A DNA stretch of 64,000 nt, taken from NCBI GenBank assembly GCA_018292915.2, contig JACVVK020000388.1:230001-294000 (forward strand), given 5' to 3'. The notes beneath the pieces are model-generated. The model was not told the DNA's origin and ran no database searches. It saw only the letters and a program-made list of their open reading frames with translations. Numbering within the stretch: the first letter of the stretch is position 1; each line of letters begins with the position of its first letter. A program made the position numbers and the translations under genes. The stretch is from Batillaria attramentaria. Lineage: Eukaryota > Mollusca > Gastropoda > Batillariidae. Shown one piece after another: positions 9,740-34,473 of the stretch.

Positions 9740-9915
9740 GGGAGCCGGGATAGCCGAATGGTAGAGCGCTGGACTCTCAATGCTCGGATCGTGAGTTCGA
9801 ATTCCGGCTGGGGCCAAATATTTGTGCTGGCCTTTTTCTCGTTGCCCCGTCTTTGAAATCACCCTTACGTGGTGGAAAAGGACGTTAAACTTCCAAACAC
9901 CCTCCCACCCCACAG
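9740..9915 (+). mobile_element. SINE family 1 copy
   Basis: Full tRNA-like head (GGAGCCGGGATAGCCGAATG), B-box GAGTTCGAATTCCGGC, body and AAAGGACGTTAAACTTCC tail with an (ACCC) end. Confidence 0.9.
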
Positions 9916-10029
9916 CGTCGGGGGTGAGGTGGTGGTCCGGGAGAGAGGTGGGGGGGGTCTATCTGGGCGCACGCAACCCTGGCTATAGTACGTGAGTAGG
10001 TCTTTTCTCACTGACTCTGGAATTAACGA

Positions 10030-10397
10030 TTGACAGAAGACAAGAAGAGGAATACACAATTTTACCCATGGCCATGGATCAGAACAGTTTTCCGCTTTAC
10101 TTGGGCGTCACTTCATCAACAGCCAATGGACGTCCAGGTCAGGCGGCGAAAGTGGCGATGGGTCGGCCACACCCTGCGGAAGGAACCCTGCAACACCACC
10201 AGGCAGGCGCTCGAGTGGAACCCGCAGGGGAAGAGGAAGAGAGGGCGCCCCAAGCAGACCTGGAGGAGGAGCTTGCACTGCGAGCTGCGAGACTCCGGCC
10301 TGACATGAGAGGGGAGGCCAAGACCTGCGCCAGGGACAGAGTGAGATGGAGGAGAGCTGTTGTGGCCCTATGCTTCTCTAGGAGCCAGAAGGACTAA
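10030..10397 (+). pseudogene. LINE reverse-transcriptase ORF2 C-terminal relic
   Basis: The translation contains the C-terminal signature of many non-LTR reverse transcriptases: WRWVGHTLRK, then GKRKRGRPKQTWRRSL, then in a shifted frame CARDRVRWRRAVVALC. An in-frame TGA and a one-step frame change separate the two parts near 10306. No finger/palm motif (YxDD) lies upstream, so this is a 5'-truncated, dead copy. The clade cannot be named from this fragment. Confidence 0.8.
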
Positions 10398-10399
10398 AC

Positions 10400-10825
10400 T
10401 AAGTGGGCGTCAGTTGGCCGGCGAATATGCTGTCGTCTTGGCTTTGGCAGGAAACGTTGTATTTATGGTGAGCCCAGCCTTGTGTCATGCGATCAAATTG
10501 AAAACATGTACCTCATGTTCTAAAATTGATCTGTTAAGTGTAGCGAGGGAGAATTTCTTTCGAGTGTTTACTCACAACTTCTTACTACCTACATATGCTG
10601 TCATTATCTTACTGCTCTTGGGAAGCTGAACTGAACAAAGTTTTGGAGTACGTATTGGAAACATTTATGTTTTAAGTTTCGAGTGCGTTAGCTAGCCAAC
10701 GAAACATAGTAATAAACTGATCAATATTTGTTTCCAATTGCTGCGTGCATGTTTTAAACAATTCAAAGTTTCTAAAGTAGGACAATAACAAAATTAATGA
10801 AAATGTTTTGTTTGCTAGAGTGCAC

Positions 10826-10916
<91 letters not shown>

Positions 10917-11119
10917 CGTTTTAACCTAAAAAAAATAATCTATTGATTATAATTCCAACTATTTTCTCCTCAACAAACCTGGCCCGATGGGAAATAAATA
11001 TGGTTTCTACATCGACCACAGACTGCAAAACTGGCATTTAACATCCTGAAAATTATCCGGAAATACTGTATTTTTCCTCATCAAGAATGTTTACGTGTGT
11101 GTGTGTGTGTGTGCGTGCA

Positions 11120-11167
<48 letters not shown>

Positions 11168-11210
11168 TTCGTGAGTGCGTGCCTCTGTGTTTGTGTGTGT
11201 GTGTGTGTGT

Positions 11211-11263
<53 letters not shown>

Positions 11264-11880
11264 TGTGAAATTGGATAATCAATCAATCACATTCACATAG
11301 TCTATCTATACGATACAAAATTCATGCATTCAGTTACAGACACACGCGGCCCTTTTTGTGGTGGAGTGGGAGGGTGGGGGACGTGAAGCCGAAGGAGGGG
11401 GGGGGGGGTGTCGAGGTTAGCACGTCCTTGGTGAGGACTGCCGAAGGGGGTGGGGTGGAGGGGAGGGGTATATCTAGAGGATCAAATTTTAATTAGATCT
11501 TAGATTTTTTATTAGATCTTACCCCTAACGAGAAAGAAAATTGTCTTGGGTCGATTTTGCAATCGCGGTCTTAGCTTTGGTTCTTACGGTTTCACTTCTG
11601 AAGATAAGCAATGAAAAGTTTGCTTAGAACACTATCTGTTTTGTATGTCTGAAGATCTCTTTTCCACTGGCTTGGGGGACGTGTAAATGCCACTTAGCGT
11701 TTTCCAAACACAACAGGTAAGTAGGCATTCCAATCATCTGGTCAGCTGAACACGTAAACGAAATATACCCAGGATTTCATTTAATTCTCTACCTGATTTT
11801 GATAGTCTTGATTCAACACGCACCTCGCGTGAGAACAAGAAGAGGTCGTTTGCTGTCAGGAAAACAAGAAGTGCACGTTA
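10400..11880. other. Non-coding stretch with two long GT tracts
   Basis: No supported gene. It holds a GT run at 10830-10913 and a compound GT/GTGC run at 11095-11263. A G-rich segment lies at 11355-11470. Confidence 0.7.
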
Positions 11881-12128
11881 ATGGAAGGGTTGTTTTGCAG
11901 ATGGAAGATAATACAAGACTTTGTGTTCCTAGTAACAGACATTGACGAGGGACACTTGTTTGAACACGTGTTAAGAGGTAAACTACGATCTATGAGGTTT
12001 GTGTGTGTCTGTGTGTATGTTTGGATTGGGAGAGGAGGGGGGGGGGAGGAGCTGGATGTCTTGGATCAGTGCTGTTTTGCAGCAAACATACACATTGCGC
12101 CATTTATTTATTTTCAATTACTCGGTCC

Positions 12129-12133
<5 letters not shown>

Positions 12134-12190
<57 letters not shown>

Positions 12191-12222
12191 CGCACGCACG
12201 CACGCACACACACACAAATACA

Positions 12223-12306
<84 letters not shown>

Positions 12307-12329
12307 ACTCTCTCTTACTCACGCACGCA

Positions 12330-12361
<32 letters not shown>

Positions 12362-12362
12362 C
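12134..12362. repeat. Compound AC / CT / ACGC microsatellite
   Basis: Successive pure tracts of AC, ACGC, CT, AC, CT and ACGC, about 230 bp in all. Open frames through it on either strand are repeat artefacts. Confidence 0.95.
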
Positions 12363-12379
12363 TGTTGTGACAATAAAGT

Positions 12380-12853
12380 GAGTATCTGGAGGAAGGGCTT
12401 GTGCGTCATGGATTTGAGAAGCGGCTTATGCCCTTTTTCAAGATGACGGTAACAGCGGACAACGACGATGACGTCATAGGTGTTCCAACACGGCAGTTTC
12501 GTACTTCGATCTGAAGGCGCAACTGACGTCAATTTCGTGACGCAACCCATGGGAAATGACGCGTTATCTATCTGTGCTGCACCACCCAGGCCAGAAACAG
12601 CGGATGCCATTGTGTTCAGTTTGAAGACACCAGGGAATTCGTTGGATCTTTTCGGGGAGTCTCTGCGGCTCCCGCAGACCTTCCGTTGGTTCCATGGATT
12701 TTTGGTGTGCCGATAACTGACCCCTAGAACTTCAAACGCTTCAAGAACAGATATGTCTGATGAGAGCGAAGAGTCTGGCAGCGACGGCTTCCGATGAAGG
12801 TTCGCGTACTTGTAGTTGTACGTTATTCTGTTGAGCCTTATTATGCGTGACAA
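12380..12853 (-). other. Unrecognised open frame of about 155 codons, possibly an exon
   Basis: Outside the microsatellite, the minus strand stays open from 12853 to about 12380, in DNA of more balanced composition than its surroundings. It reads, for example, [20 protein letters not shown] and later [18 protein letters not shown]. No domain is recognised. The plus strand also has an open frame (12480-12716). No convincing splice pair bounds either. It could be an exon of an unseen gene, an old transposon piece or chance. Confidence 0.25.
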
Positions 12854-13075
12854 GTCTAGGAAGGAAATGTTTCAGTGACTGACTCCCTCACGACATGCAA
12901 TTCGTGGTAACCGGCTTCTATGAAAGCATTAGGGCGCAGTGTTGTGTGCAGGGACAAGAGCCACAGGCCACAGGCCATTCAGGAATGCAGCTCCTTCCCC
13001 CTACTGACCAGTCAGGTTCTGCTACCACCAAGATCTTCACGAGGAATCTCAAGAAGCACCTCTTCTCTCAAGCGT

Positions 13076-13252
13076 TTTTTTTTTTTTTTTTTTGGTCGTC
13101 GTCGTCGTCGTTGTTGTTGTTGTTGTTGTTGTTGTTTTTCCTCTTTCTTTATTTCTTCTCCACCCACAAAGGCGCTGTGAGCAAGCAGTGATCGTAGAAG
13201 TGTTTGCTGTTCCACACAGTCATCATCATCATCATCATCATCATCATCACAA
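13076..13252. repeat. Poly-T, (GTC)n/(GTT)n and (CAT)n tracts
   Basis: A T17-type run leads into GTC and GTT triplets (13096-13137), and a CAT triplet run follows at 13221-13250. Serine/valine/histidine-type homopolymer frames here are artefacts. Confidence 0.9.
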
Positions 13253-13485
13253 GGCAATAGTTTCTTCTTGTCTTCCTTAAATCGGAGCTCAAGTTTTGAG
13301 TATTGGCACTGCGACATTCATTTGCTTTTTTTTTATCCCGACCAGGGGAGGAATCTGGAGAGTCTGCTGTGAGTGCACAACCCGGCAAGGGTGGAGCAGG
13401 AGGTATGATATGTGACCGGTGTTGGTACAGTGGGAAAAGGAAAAGGGGGGTGGGGGGAGGCCGGGGCACCACAGGAAGGGTGCGT

Positions 13486-13612
13486 AGGTTTGATGATTAT
13501 ACGTCCTTTTCCACCACACACGGGTGATATCAAAGACACCAGACACTATTTGGCACCAGTCGGAATTCGAACTCACGACCCGAGCACTTGAAGTCTGACG
13601 CTGTACCGCTTG
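13486..13612 (-). repeat. SINE family 1, degenerate reverse copy
   Basis: ACGTCCTTTTCCACCACAC, GGTGATATCAAAGACACC and CGAACTCACGACCCGAGCA are recognisable. The tRNA head is largely lost. Confidence 0.75.
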
Positions 13613-13669
13613 TTTTGTTTTGTTGGCTCCCTTGTGTAACAATGGGAGTCTATGTAATAGCCCTCCGTC

Positions 13670-13671
<2 letters not shown>

Positions 13672-13755
<84 letters not shown>
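13672..13755. repeat. (GT)n microsatellite
   Basis: A pure GT run of about 80 bp directly upstream of the approximately 147-bp tandem array. Confidence 0.95.
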
Positions 13756-13757
<2 letters not shown>

Positions 13758-14700
13758 AGAAAACTTTAACGTTGTCGTTTTCTCAGAAACTACAAACAGC
13801 AGAGACACCAACTTGGCATGCTGATAGACAACCATAAGACCTTTCAAAACATATCATTTTGAATGACCTTGACTCAAGGTCAAGGTCACTAATGCTGTCT
13901 GTTTGAAATTTTTACATTGGCATTTTCACGGAATCTACAAAGACCAGAGGTTTGAAACTTTGCATGATGATAGACATTGATCAGAACTTTACAGATATAC
14001 ATGTATTCAATGGCCTTGTGTCAAGGTCAAGGCCATACAAGCTATTTTTGTGAAACCTTAACATTGGCATTTTCTCAGAAATAACAAACAGCAGAGGCGC
14101 CAAACTTGGCGTGCTGATAGACAGTGATAAGACCTATGCACACATACCATTTTAAATGACCTTGACCCAAGGTCAAGGTCATTAAAGCAGTCTGTTTGGA
14201 AATTTTTACATTTGCATTTTTTCGGAATCTAGAAGAACCAGAAGTATCAAACTTTGCATGATGATAGACATTGCAACACCTTCACTTACATACCTTGTGT
14301 TCAATGACTTTTAGTCAAGGTCAAGGCCATGCAAGCTGTTTTGGGGAAGCTTTAACCTTGGCATTTTCTCTGAAACAACAAACAGTTGAGGCACCAAACA
14401 GGGCATGATGATAGACTGCAATGAGACCTACCTTTTTGAACAACGCTGTCTGTTGTGAATTTTAACATTACCGTTTTCGGAGGAACTACAAATACTAGAG
14501 GCGTCAAACTTGGCATAATAATAGACATGATGTGATCTCATTTTAATGACCTTGACCCAAGGTCAAGGCCATGCAAACTGTTTGGGGGAAAATTGTAATA
14601 TTGCCAGGAACTTGGAACGCCAGAGACACTTCACTTGCCGTGATGATAGTGATAAGAGCTTTACAAACATACACTTGTGAATGACCTTGACCCTTGTCAC
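13756..14700. repeat. Tandem array, unit about 147 bp, with AAGGTCA-type palindromes
   Basis: About six diverged units alternate two blocks. One is TGACCTTGACCCAAGGTCAA with its extension. The other is a body with ACATTGGCATTTTC, CAAACAGCAGAG and AACTTGGC.TG.TGATAGAC. Related single units follow the GT tract at 31956 and recur at 33018. It has no coding capacity. Confidence 0.8.
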
Positions 14701-15317
14701 AAGGGAGCCATGAAGGCTTTTGCCTCTCTAGTTTTGTTTTGTTTTGTTGTTGTGGTGGTGGTGGTGGGGTGTTTGTCTGTGTGTTGTTGTTGTTGTTGTT
14801 GTTGTTTGTTTGTTTCTTGTTGTTGTGGTGTGTGTTTTTGTTTTCTTTTGTTTTTGTAGAATTTCTATAAATTTGTTTCTTCTTGGTTTCTTTCTTTAAT
14901 TATTTGTTTCTTTGTCTGTTGTTTTTTTTTCTTCTTCTTCTTGTTTGTTTGTTTGTTTGTTTGTTTGTTTGTTTGTTTGTTTGTTTGGGGGTGAAAGCGA
15001 CGTGTGTTGGAATTTTGGCATGTATATTTTCCCATTACTGAAAAATTCGGGCTGCAAAATGGGGGGAGGAGTGCCTCGCCATTAAATACAGCGCTATCTT
15101 TTCTTTCTGTCTTTTTCATGCATGCGTGCGTGCTTGTGTTTTTAAATGCTGTATTACACGTGGACGCGCTGTGTGATTTGAGCTCCGCAAAAATGAACAG
15201 CTTACAAGATTTGTTCAACTGAACCGTCGAGTGGCGATTTTCGCCGGAACCCACGCGAACTACTCATGTCAGCTGTTTATTCGAAGTGCATTTCATTTTT
15301 GTTTTCCGCTCTTTTTT

Positions 15318-15600
15318 TCTTTTCTTTTTAAACTACTTTATTGGCCCCTTTTGGGGAAATTCGGGCTGCTTCACCCGGGGGAAGAGCATCGCCGCGGTGC
15401 AGCACCACCCAGTACCGATCCTATTTTTCAATTTTGCTGGGAAGGGAAAGGACGGATAACCCGGAGAGAAACTCCCCAGTGAGCAGCCCGGTAGCCAGGA
15501 AAAAAACCGGTATCACATGATTATCACAAGCTCGACCTGGGCTCGAACCCACGCTTCATCGCCGTGACAGCGACACGGCCGTTCAGTAGCTTTTATTTTT
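15318..15600 (-). mobile_element. SINE family 3 (tRNA-like head on the reverse strand)
   Basis: It shares CGGGCTGCTTCACCCGGGGG, GAGAAACTCC, GCAGCCCGGTAGCCAGG and ACAAGCTCGACCTGGGCTCG with 34585-34920. Read in reverse, GGTTCGA.CCCAGGTCGAGC gives a B-box. Its position in intergenic DNA suggests simple insertion. A fragment also lies at 42880-42960. Confidence 0.7.
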
Positions 15601-15821
15601 ATGTCATTTTTTATGTATTTTGGGTTTATGTCGTTTAAATTGTAAGGCGCTTGGAGCTTGCTCCTTTCAGGGACAAGCGCGGGTGGGTGGGTGGGTGGGT
15701 GTTTGGGGGTTTAACGTCCTTTTCCACCACATACGGGTGACATCAAAGACGGGGCAACGATGAAAAAGCCAGCACAAATATTTGGCCCCAGCCGGGATAC
15801 GAACTCACGACCCGAGCATTA

Positions 15822-17455
15822 GGCCCGATGTACACGAGCGTCAGCGTCAGCACCATGAAGCAAGCAGCAAAGGCTGTCTCGCATCATACGCCTCGCGTGA
15901 GCGCGCGGTGTGCGCCGTTTGCGTGCACACTTGGCTTCGGCGTCATTCGCCTGCACGGCCTGTATCGCTGACCCACACTGCAAGCGCTGACCCACACTGC
16001 TTTCTGATTGGCTGAAACCAAGTCTGCAGCGCGGCGTCAGCAGCAGAAATAGGACATGTTCTATATGCGGCGTCATAGGATTCCGCCGCCTGGCATCATT
16101 GATGCCGTTGTCTGACGCCAGGGGACCTATGCATGGACACAACCTTCCGTAGGCACAGTCTAAACGCCAAGTCTCAGACTTGGCAGTCTCGGTCTAAATT
16201 TCTCGCGTAACCGCTATGCATGGACGCGGACAACAGCCCAGACAACCAAGTCTCAGACTTGAAGTCGGCCTACGTGACGTCATCTACTTTATCTAAATTT
16301 AGAGTGTGGGATTCCGGTATTCCCCAGCCAATTGTGAGAGTACGCATGCGCATGTGTTCAACGAGACAGCCCAGCGCCGCGGGAAAGGAACAGCCAGCGG
16401 GATGCCTTACGCAATACACACCGCGCGCGGGCGGTCAGGCGTGCACACGAGCGTCGGCGTCAGCACCATGAAGCAAGCAGCGAAGGCTGTCTCGCATCAT
16501 ACGCCTCGCGTGAGCACGCGGTGTGCGCCGTTTGCATGCACACCACGCGGCACTGTGCATCAGTTTCTGCAAGTCAAGTTGAACCTCCGGGCTGGACTCA
16601 GACGTAAAAATACTGAACAACAGAAATAAAGGGGAATATTGCTTACGGAATGGATGACATACTCCCATATCACCTCTCAAGGAAGGTGAGCAAACTAAAT
16701 GCAGAAATCTTTAGACTGGTGAGACTGGCACAGCGCAGGTCACAGTGACATGCTGACCGGATCGGCTGAGCCACTGATGAGAGTGCCATGCAAAACAGTA
16801 CACGCCAAAGACGCTCGCAGTATGGTACATATACCCATAAAACATGATCTAGGCCTTGGCATAGTCGAATGAAACTCCACAACACCGAAAAACGCCATGC
16901 TGATTGTCGTTTAGGCCGAGCCTACGGCATTTAGGCCGCCGATTTCGCGTGACTAAATCGGGGCCGTTTAGGCTGCCGTTTAGGCCCTGACTACCCCGTT
17001 GTCTGTGTCCATGCATACCGATTTCCGAGATTTAGTCAGAGCCTACGAATTTAGGCAGGGCCTACGCGTTTAGGTCGTGTCCATGCATAGGTCCCCAGGC
17101 ACCGATGTCATGCACACGTGGCAGCGCCTTGAAACTGCCGCCGGGAGTGAGATCCGCCGCGCGGCATCATGACGCCGACGCTCGTGTGCATCGGGCTTGC
17201 ATGCACATCGGGCTTGCATCGGGTTTGCATGCACACTTGGCTTCGGCGTCATTCGCCTGCACGGCCTGTTCGCTGAGCCCACACTGCACGCGCTGACCCA
17301 CGCTGCTTTCTGATTGGCTGAAACCAAGTCTGCAGCGCGGCGTCAGCAGCAGAAATAGGACATGCGCCGATGTCATGCACACGTGGCGGCGCCTTGAAAC
17401 TGTCGCCGGGAGTCAGATCCGCCGCTCGGCATCATGACGCTGACGCTCGTGTGCA
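15822..17455. mobile_element. TIR element A, non-autonomous, inserted in a SINE
   Basis: The left end GCCCGATGTACACGAGCGTC and the right end GACGCTCGTGTGCA are inverted copies. A second right end with the full GCATCGGGC extension lies at 17178-17200, so the element holds an internal partial duplication (17198-17455). It has no transposase frame. Flanks suggest a TA or TTA target. Confidence 0.75.
16121..17096. mobile_element. TIR element B, non-autonomous, inserted in element A
   Basis: 976 bp with 24-bp terminal inverted repeats that differ at one base (left starts GGGGACCTATGCATGGACAC; right ends GTCCATGCATAGGTCCCC). It is flanked by CAG on both sides if the element starts at the second G. 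It contains its own fragment of element A (16435-16555). Confidence 0.85.
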
Positions 17456-17770
17456 TAAGTCCAACGCTCTACGAATCGGCCATCTCGGTTCCCCTCAGGG
17501 ACAAGCGTGCTAGAAGTGAATTTTATTATTTTCATTATGATGCTGCTGCTGCTGCTGCTGATAATGATGATAATGATGATAATCATTATCATCATTCCTT
17601 ACTACGCAAATTGGGCTTGATTGATAATGTGATCGGCGTTAAGCCCTCAATAACTAACTAACTACATGTAACATGATAATGTGATATTATATCACATCTA
17701 TGCCTGATTGCTGGTGCTGTATTTCTGATATCATTATTACTAATTGGTATTATTTCCATTCTTTCTTCAG

Positions 17771-30441
<12,671 letters not shown>

Positions 30442-30559
30442 TCCAGGCGTGATGATAATGTTGGGGAAAACTGCTGACGGTGAAATAATTATATACATCC
30501 CCTCCGACTCGTGAGAAGCGACCTGCTGAATGCACCTTTTTTCTTTCTTTTTTTTTTGG

Positions 30560-31680
30560 TGAGAAACTGAGCTGCTCAGCATACCTTCATCAAGTTCGTG
30601 AAAAACTGAACTGTTCAAAGTGTCTTCATCAAGTTTTGCCAAACTGGACCGCTAAGCAATACATTCATCAAGTTTTGCCAAACTGGACCGCTAAGCAATA
30701 CATTCATCAAGTTTTGGACTGCCCAGCATACATTCATCAAGAGTGTGAGAAACAGGTCTGCTCGACATACCTTCATCAAGTTTGTGAGAAACCGTAAAAC
30801 TGAACTGCTCAACGCGCGTATCTTCATCAAGTTTTGTGAAACTTGACTGCTCAGCATACCTTCATCAAGTTTTGGACTGCTCAGCAGATCTTCATCAAGA
30901 GTGTGAGAGACAGGTCTGCTCGACAAACCTTCATCAAGTTCGTGAGAAACTGGACTGCTCAGCATACCTTTATCAAGTATGTGAGAAACCGGACTGCTCA
31001 GCATACCTTCATCAAGTTTGTGAGAAACCGGACTGCTCAGCATATCTTCATCAAGTTTGTGAGAAACTGGACTTCTCAACACACCTCCATCAAGTTTGTT
31101 GATTAGATCTTTCTAACCAATACAGCTTCAGGTTTTTTTGTGAGAAACGATCTCAATGCTCAATATGCTTTCGTCAGGTTTTATAAGGAGCGATTCATCT
31201 GCTCAATAGACCTTCATCAAGTTATGATCAAGTTAGCGTTAACTCACTCGCATCAAGTTTGTGAGAAACGACCTCAATACACTTTCATCAGGTTCTAACG
31301 ACAAGCAGTCCATCTGCTCTCTCTCTCTATATATATATACCTCCACCAAGTTTTGAGAAGCGTTCTGCTCAGCGTTATGGTCACCAAGTTGTGAGAAGCG
31401 GTCAGCTGAACACACAGTCATCACGTTTGTGAGACAAGACCAATGTGATCACTAGAACATCAAAGGCTTGTGCAAATCGGCGGTGTGCTCAGTATATTAC
31501 CTCCTTCAGGTTTTTGTGAGAAATTATTTATGTGACCATTGTACAATCATTAAGCATGTAAGAAGCTATCTAACTGCACGACTTACTTTCATCAAATTTG
31601 TGAGAAGCGATCTATGTACTCAAGTTTTGTACTGAGTGATCTGCCCACTATTCCTTAATCTAGTTATGTGAGAAGTTACC
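30560..31680. repeat. 39-bp minisatellite, decaying to the right
   Basis: The unit is about 39 bp (CTGCTCAGCATACCTTCATC, then AAGTTTGTGAGAAACCGGA), best preserved at 30640-31100 and progressively diverged to about 31680. Because 39 is 13 codons, both strands stay open (minus: MLSSPVSHKLDEG). It begins about 100 bp after the scramblase stop and may lie in its 3' UTR. Confidence 0.85.
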
Positions 31681-31885
31681 TAAACTTCGGAAACCTCATC
31701 GCTAATAATGGATTTATTATTATTATTATAATGCATTATTTCTATTATTATTATTATAATACACATTTTACTATACCCTTTGTGCATCCATGTAGGCTTG
31801 GGGCCAGCGAAAATTAATCGGACTTTTCCACAGTAAACAAAACAATAAAAAGATGATCTAAAGATACATAAACTCCAACGTTTTG

Positions 31886-31955
<70 letters not shown>
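31886..31955. repeat. (GT)n microsatellite
   Basis: A pure GT run followed by a single unit of the family in the 13.8-14.7 kb array (TTAGAAACTACAAAC, then GCAGGTCAAGGTCACAG). Confidence 0.92.
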
Positions 31956-31961
<6 letters not shown>

Positions 31962-32346
31962 TTAATAATAGCATTTTCTTAGAAACTACAAACACTGCAA
32001 ATAGACACGTACACCGAAAATAACATCAAACCTGGCACAGTGGCAGTCGTCACCAAGAGTTTTCCAAACATTTCCTTTTCAGTAATGTCCCCCTGCAGGT
32101 CAAGGTCACAGCTCCATGGTTACAGTTTTACTGTACCCAAAAAAAAAATTATGATTTCTTATTTTCTCAGCAACAACAGGTGACCCAGCCTGGCACGGTT
32201 TTGGTTGAACTGAGGCAAGACTACCGAGTAACGCTCAGCGATTGCTAGTGACAATACGCTTCAATACGCTGTCTTGAAACCCACCTATATAAAACTGAGA
32301 ACTGATCTTGGTGTCTGTTCATGTATGTGTGCGTTTGTTTTTGTGG

Positions 32347-32528
32347 ATGTAAGTGGGTGGGTGGGTGGGTGTTTGGGGGTTTAACGTCCTTTTCCACCAC
32401 ATAGGGTGATATCAAAGACGGGGCAACGATGAAAAAGCCAGCACAAATATTTGGCCCCGGCCGGGATCGAACTCACGACCCGAGCATTATAAGTCCAACG
32501 CTCTACCTTTCGACCACCCCGGCTCCCC
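32347..32528 (-). mobile_element. SINE family 1 reverse copy
   Basis: (GGGT)n tail, GTTTAACGTCCTTTTCCACC, B-box region GGATCGAACTCACGACCC, head CCACCCCGGCTCCCCG. GTGGATGTAAG flanks both sides (32343 and 32528), a clear target-site duplication. Confidence 0.93.
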
Positions 32529-32529
32529 G

Positions 32530-34450
32530 TGGATGTAAGTTTGCATGAACAGACACCATAACTTTAAATACTGGAAAAAAGATTGCACATCCTTTAATGA
32601 ACTGTCCATTACAAAAAAAAACACAGTCAACACAATTTTGTACGATGCATATCGGTGATTTAAAAAATAATAATAATAATTGAAAAAAAAGATAACTGAT
32701 CTTGATTTTACCCTGCCCTTGCACACCGTGTCAGCCTGCATGTTGAGAGGTATTGTTTAAATGCTCCCTGTGAGTCTGTGTGTATGGAAGCTGTTTATAG
32801 TGGGGTATATGTATTTTGCTGCCGTTCCTTAGGCGTGGAACAGTCACTCATGTTTGTGTATATTGTTGTGCTTTATGTCATCTGTGTACTGTCAATGATA
32901 CCTGTTTTATTTTTGTTATGATGTACGGCGCTTAGAGCCTGTGTAATTTACATGTATAGGCGCCTTATAAGTCTTTTTATTATTATTATTATTATTATTA
33001 TTTTTACCATCAAACCTTTTAAAGTGACTTGTCCTCAAGGTCCAGGTCACACGTTAGTCCTAACGGCTCTTGCCATTTTAGTTTTTTTTTTTTTTTTTTA
33101 AAACAATGGCGCTAGTGATAAATACTGCACGACAACACTGCAATTGAAAGAGAGCGATTTATTTGATGTCATACCTTGGTGTATCAAAAGTATTAAAGTG
33201 CCGAGTGCATAAATCGTACTCCCAAACCTTATCTGTGACTGTCCAGCAGAAAGATGTATGTTTTCCTCTCAGGTTTCTCCTGATATATATCGTGGAGATA
33301 AACAATATGCTGCTGTTATCAGCACAATTAACAACCAATATTTTAAATACGGCATAACCTTGTCAGAAACAGCCAGCAGTTAATATCCTGCAGTTGTCTC
33401 TGAAAATTAATATGAAACAGAGGCCGCGCCATGCAAGAGATATAATTATCAGGTCAGCTGGCTGGCAAGGCAAGCATGAGGACTGACCTGCGCCAAGAGT
33501 GGAATATATATATAGAAGAATTATGCGTAACCTGCATTAGGTTAGTTCGCCTGAGTGGCGATTTTCCCCGTGTTTGCCAGATACCGACCCAGTTAACGCT
33601 GCTCCGGAAATCCTTAGAAGGGAGTAGGGCAAAGCGGACTTGTCCAATGGCATGCAAAGCACACATTTCCTAGATCTAGGCCGCGCTCTGAGCTTTACTT
33701 ACTTCCCCTACTTTCAAACTGACCTTATTGAGCGCATGTTTTCGCCTTTCGCGACGCCTTTGTTCCTACTTTAATACATATACGCATATATAGTATATGT
33801 ATTAGAGTATATACAGTAATAGTATTAGTATATATATATAAACACACACTTTGGAAAACGCAGAAACTCTTGCTGGCACCGCACATCCACAGACAAGTTT
33901 ATAAAATGGAGAAATCCACATAGAAAGATAACACATAAACTCCTGTGAACCAGTGAATCAACTTATTATTAGTGAACACTCTACACAAAGGAGGCAACCC
34001 AAATTTTCGGGCCCTCATATATATATATGCATGCCTAAAAAAAAAAAAACCCTTAGCAAAATGTGTCCGCTTTGCAGACGTGCGCTTGTGGCTTTGCCAC
34101 AACGTCACTGCATGCTCTACACTTTTCCTTCTTTTGACTCATGGGCCATTTTAAGCGCTGCGTCTCGTAAGCAGACATGCTCTCTGTCGTAAGGCAAATA
34201 CCGCTGCCAGTATAAATCATCCAGCCAAATAGGAGGATATTAACAGAGATAAGACATCCTGTTGTTTCTACACCCAGCGTAATATCCTTCCGCTGACAGT
34301 CACATCTGTTTCCCTGCTTATTGGATCCTTTGATGAAATCCGGGTTCTTTCTGAATAAAAATGAGCACCCAATGCTGAAGCCCACACAGCCAAACACAGC
34401 TGCTTCAAGGCTACCACAAGGTCCTTTCTGCTCATTTCAGTTCGGTGCAG
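32530..34450. other. Intergenic DNA between scramblase and the secreted-protein gene
   Basis: It contains a SINE-type 3' end (GGCGCCTTATAAG, then (ATT)n at 32985), a GGTCCAGGTCA unit at 33035, a SINE body at 33530-33670, AT-rich TATATA runs (33780-33845), and a 3' fragment of the hAT-like MITE (34055-34170). A TATAAAT at 34211 could be a promoter element for the next gene. No coding exon was seen. Confidence 0.5.
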
Positions 34451-34473
34451 CCGAATCCACATCTACAGTGACG

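Larger units (their letters stand above)
15685..17505 (-). mobile_element. SINE family 1 copy split by a nested TIR insertion
   Basis: The left part, 15685-15821, and the right part, 17456-17505 (AAGTCCAACGCTCTACGAAT), together make one ordinary reverse SINE. The join GAGCATTA/TAAGTCC matches uninterrupted copies at 22218 and 32485. The 1.63 kb between them is an insertion. Confidence 0.85.

Noticed and set aside
11881..12446. Long histidine/threonine- or serine/leucine-rich open frames on the plus strand
   Set aside because: They are translations of AC, CT and ACGC microsatellites in all three frames, with no splice or start support.
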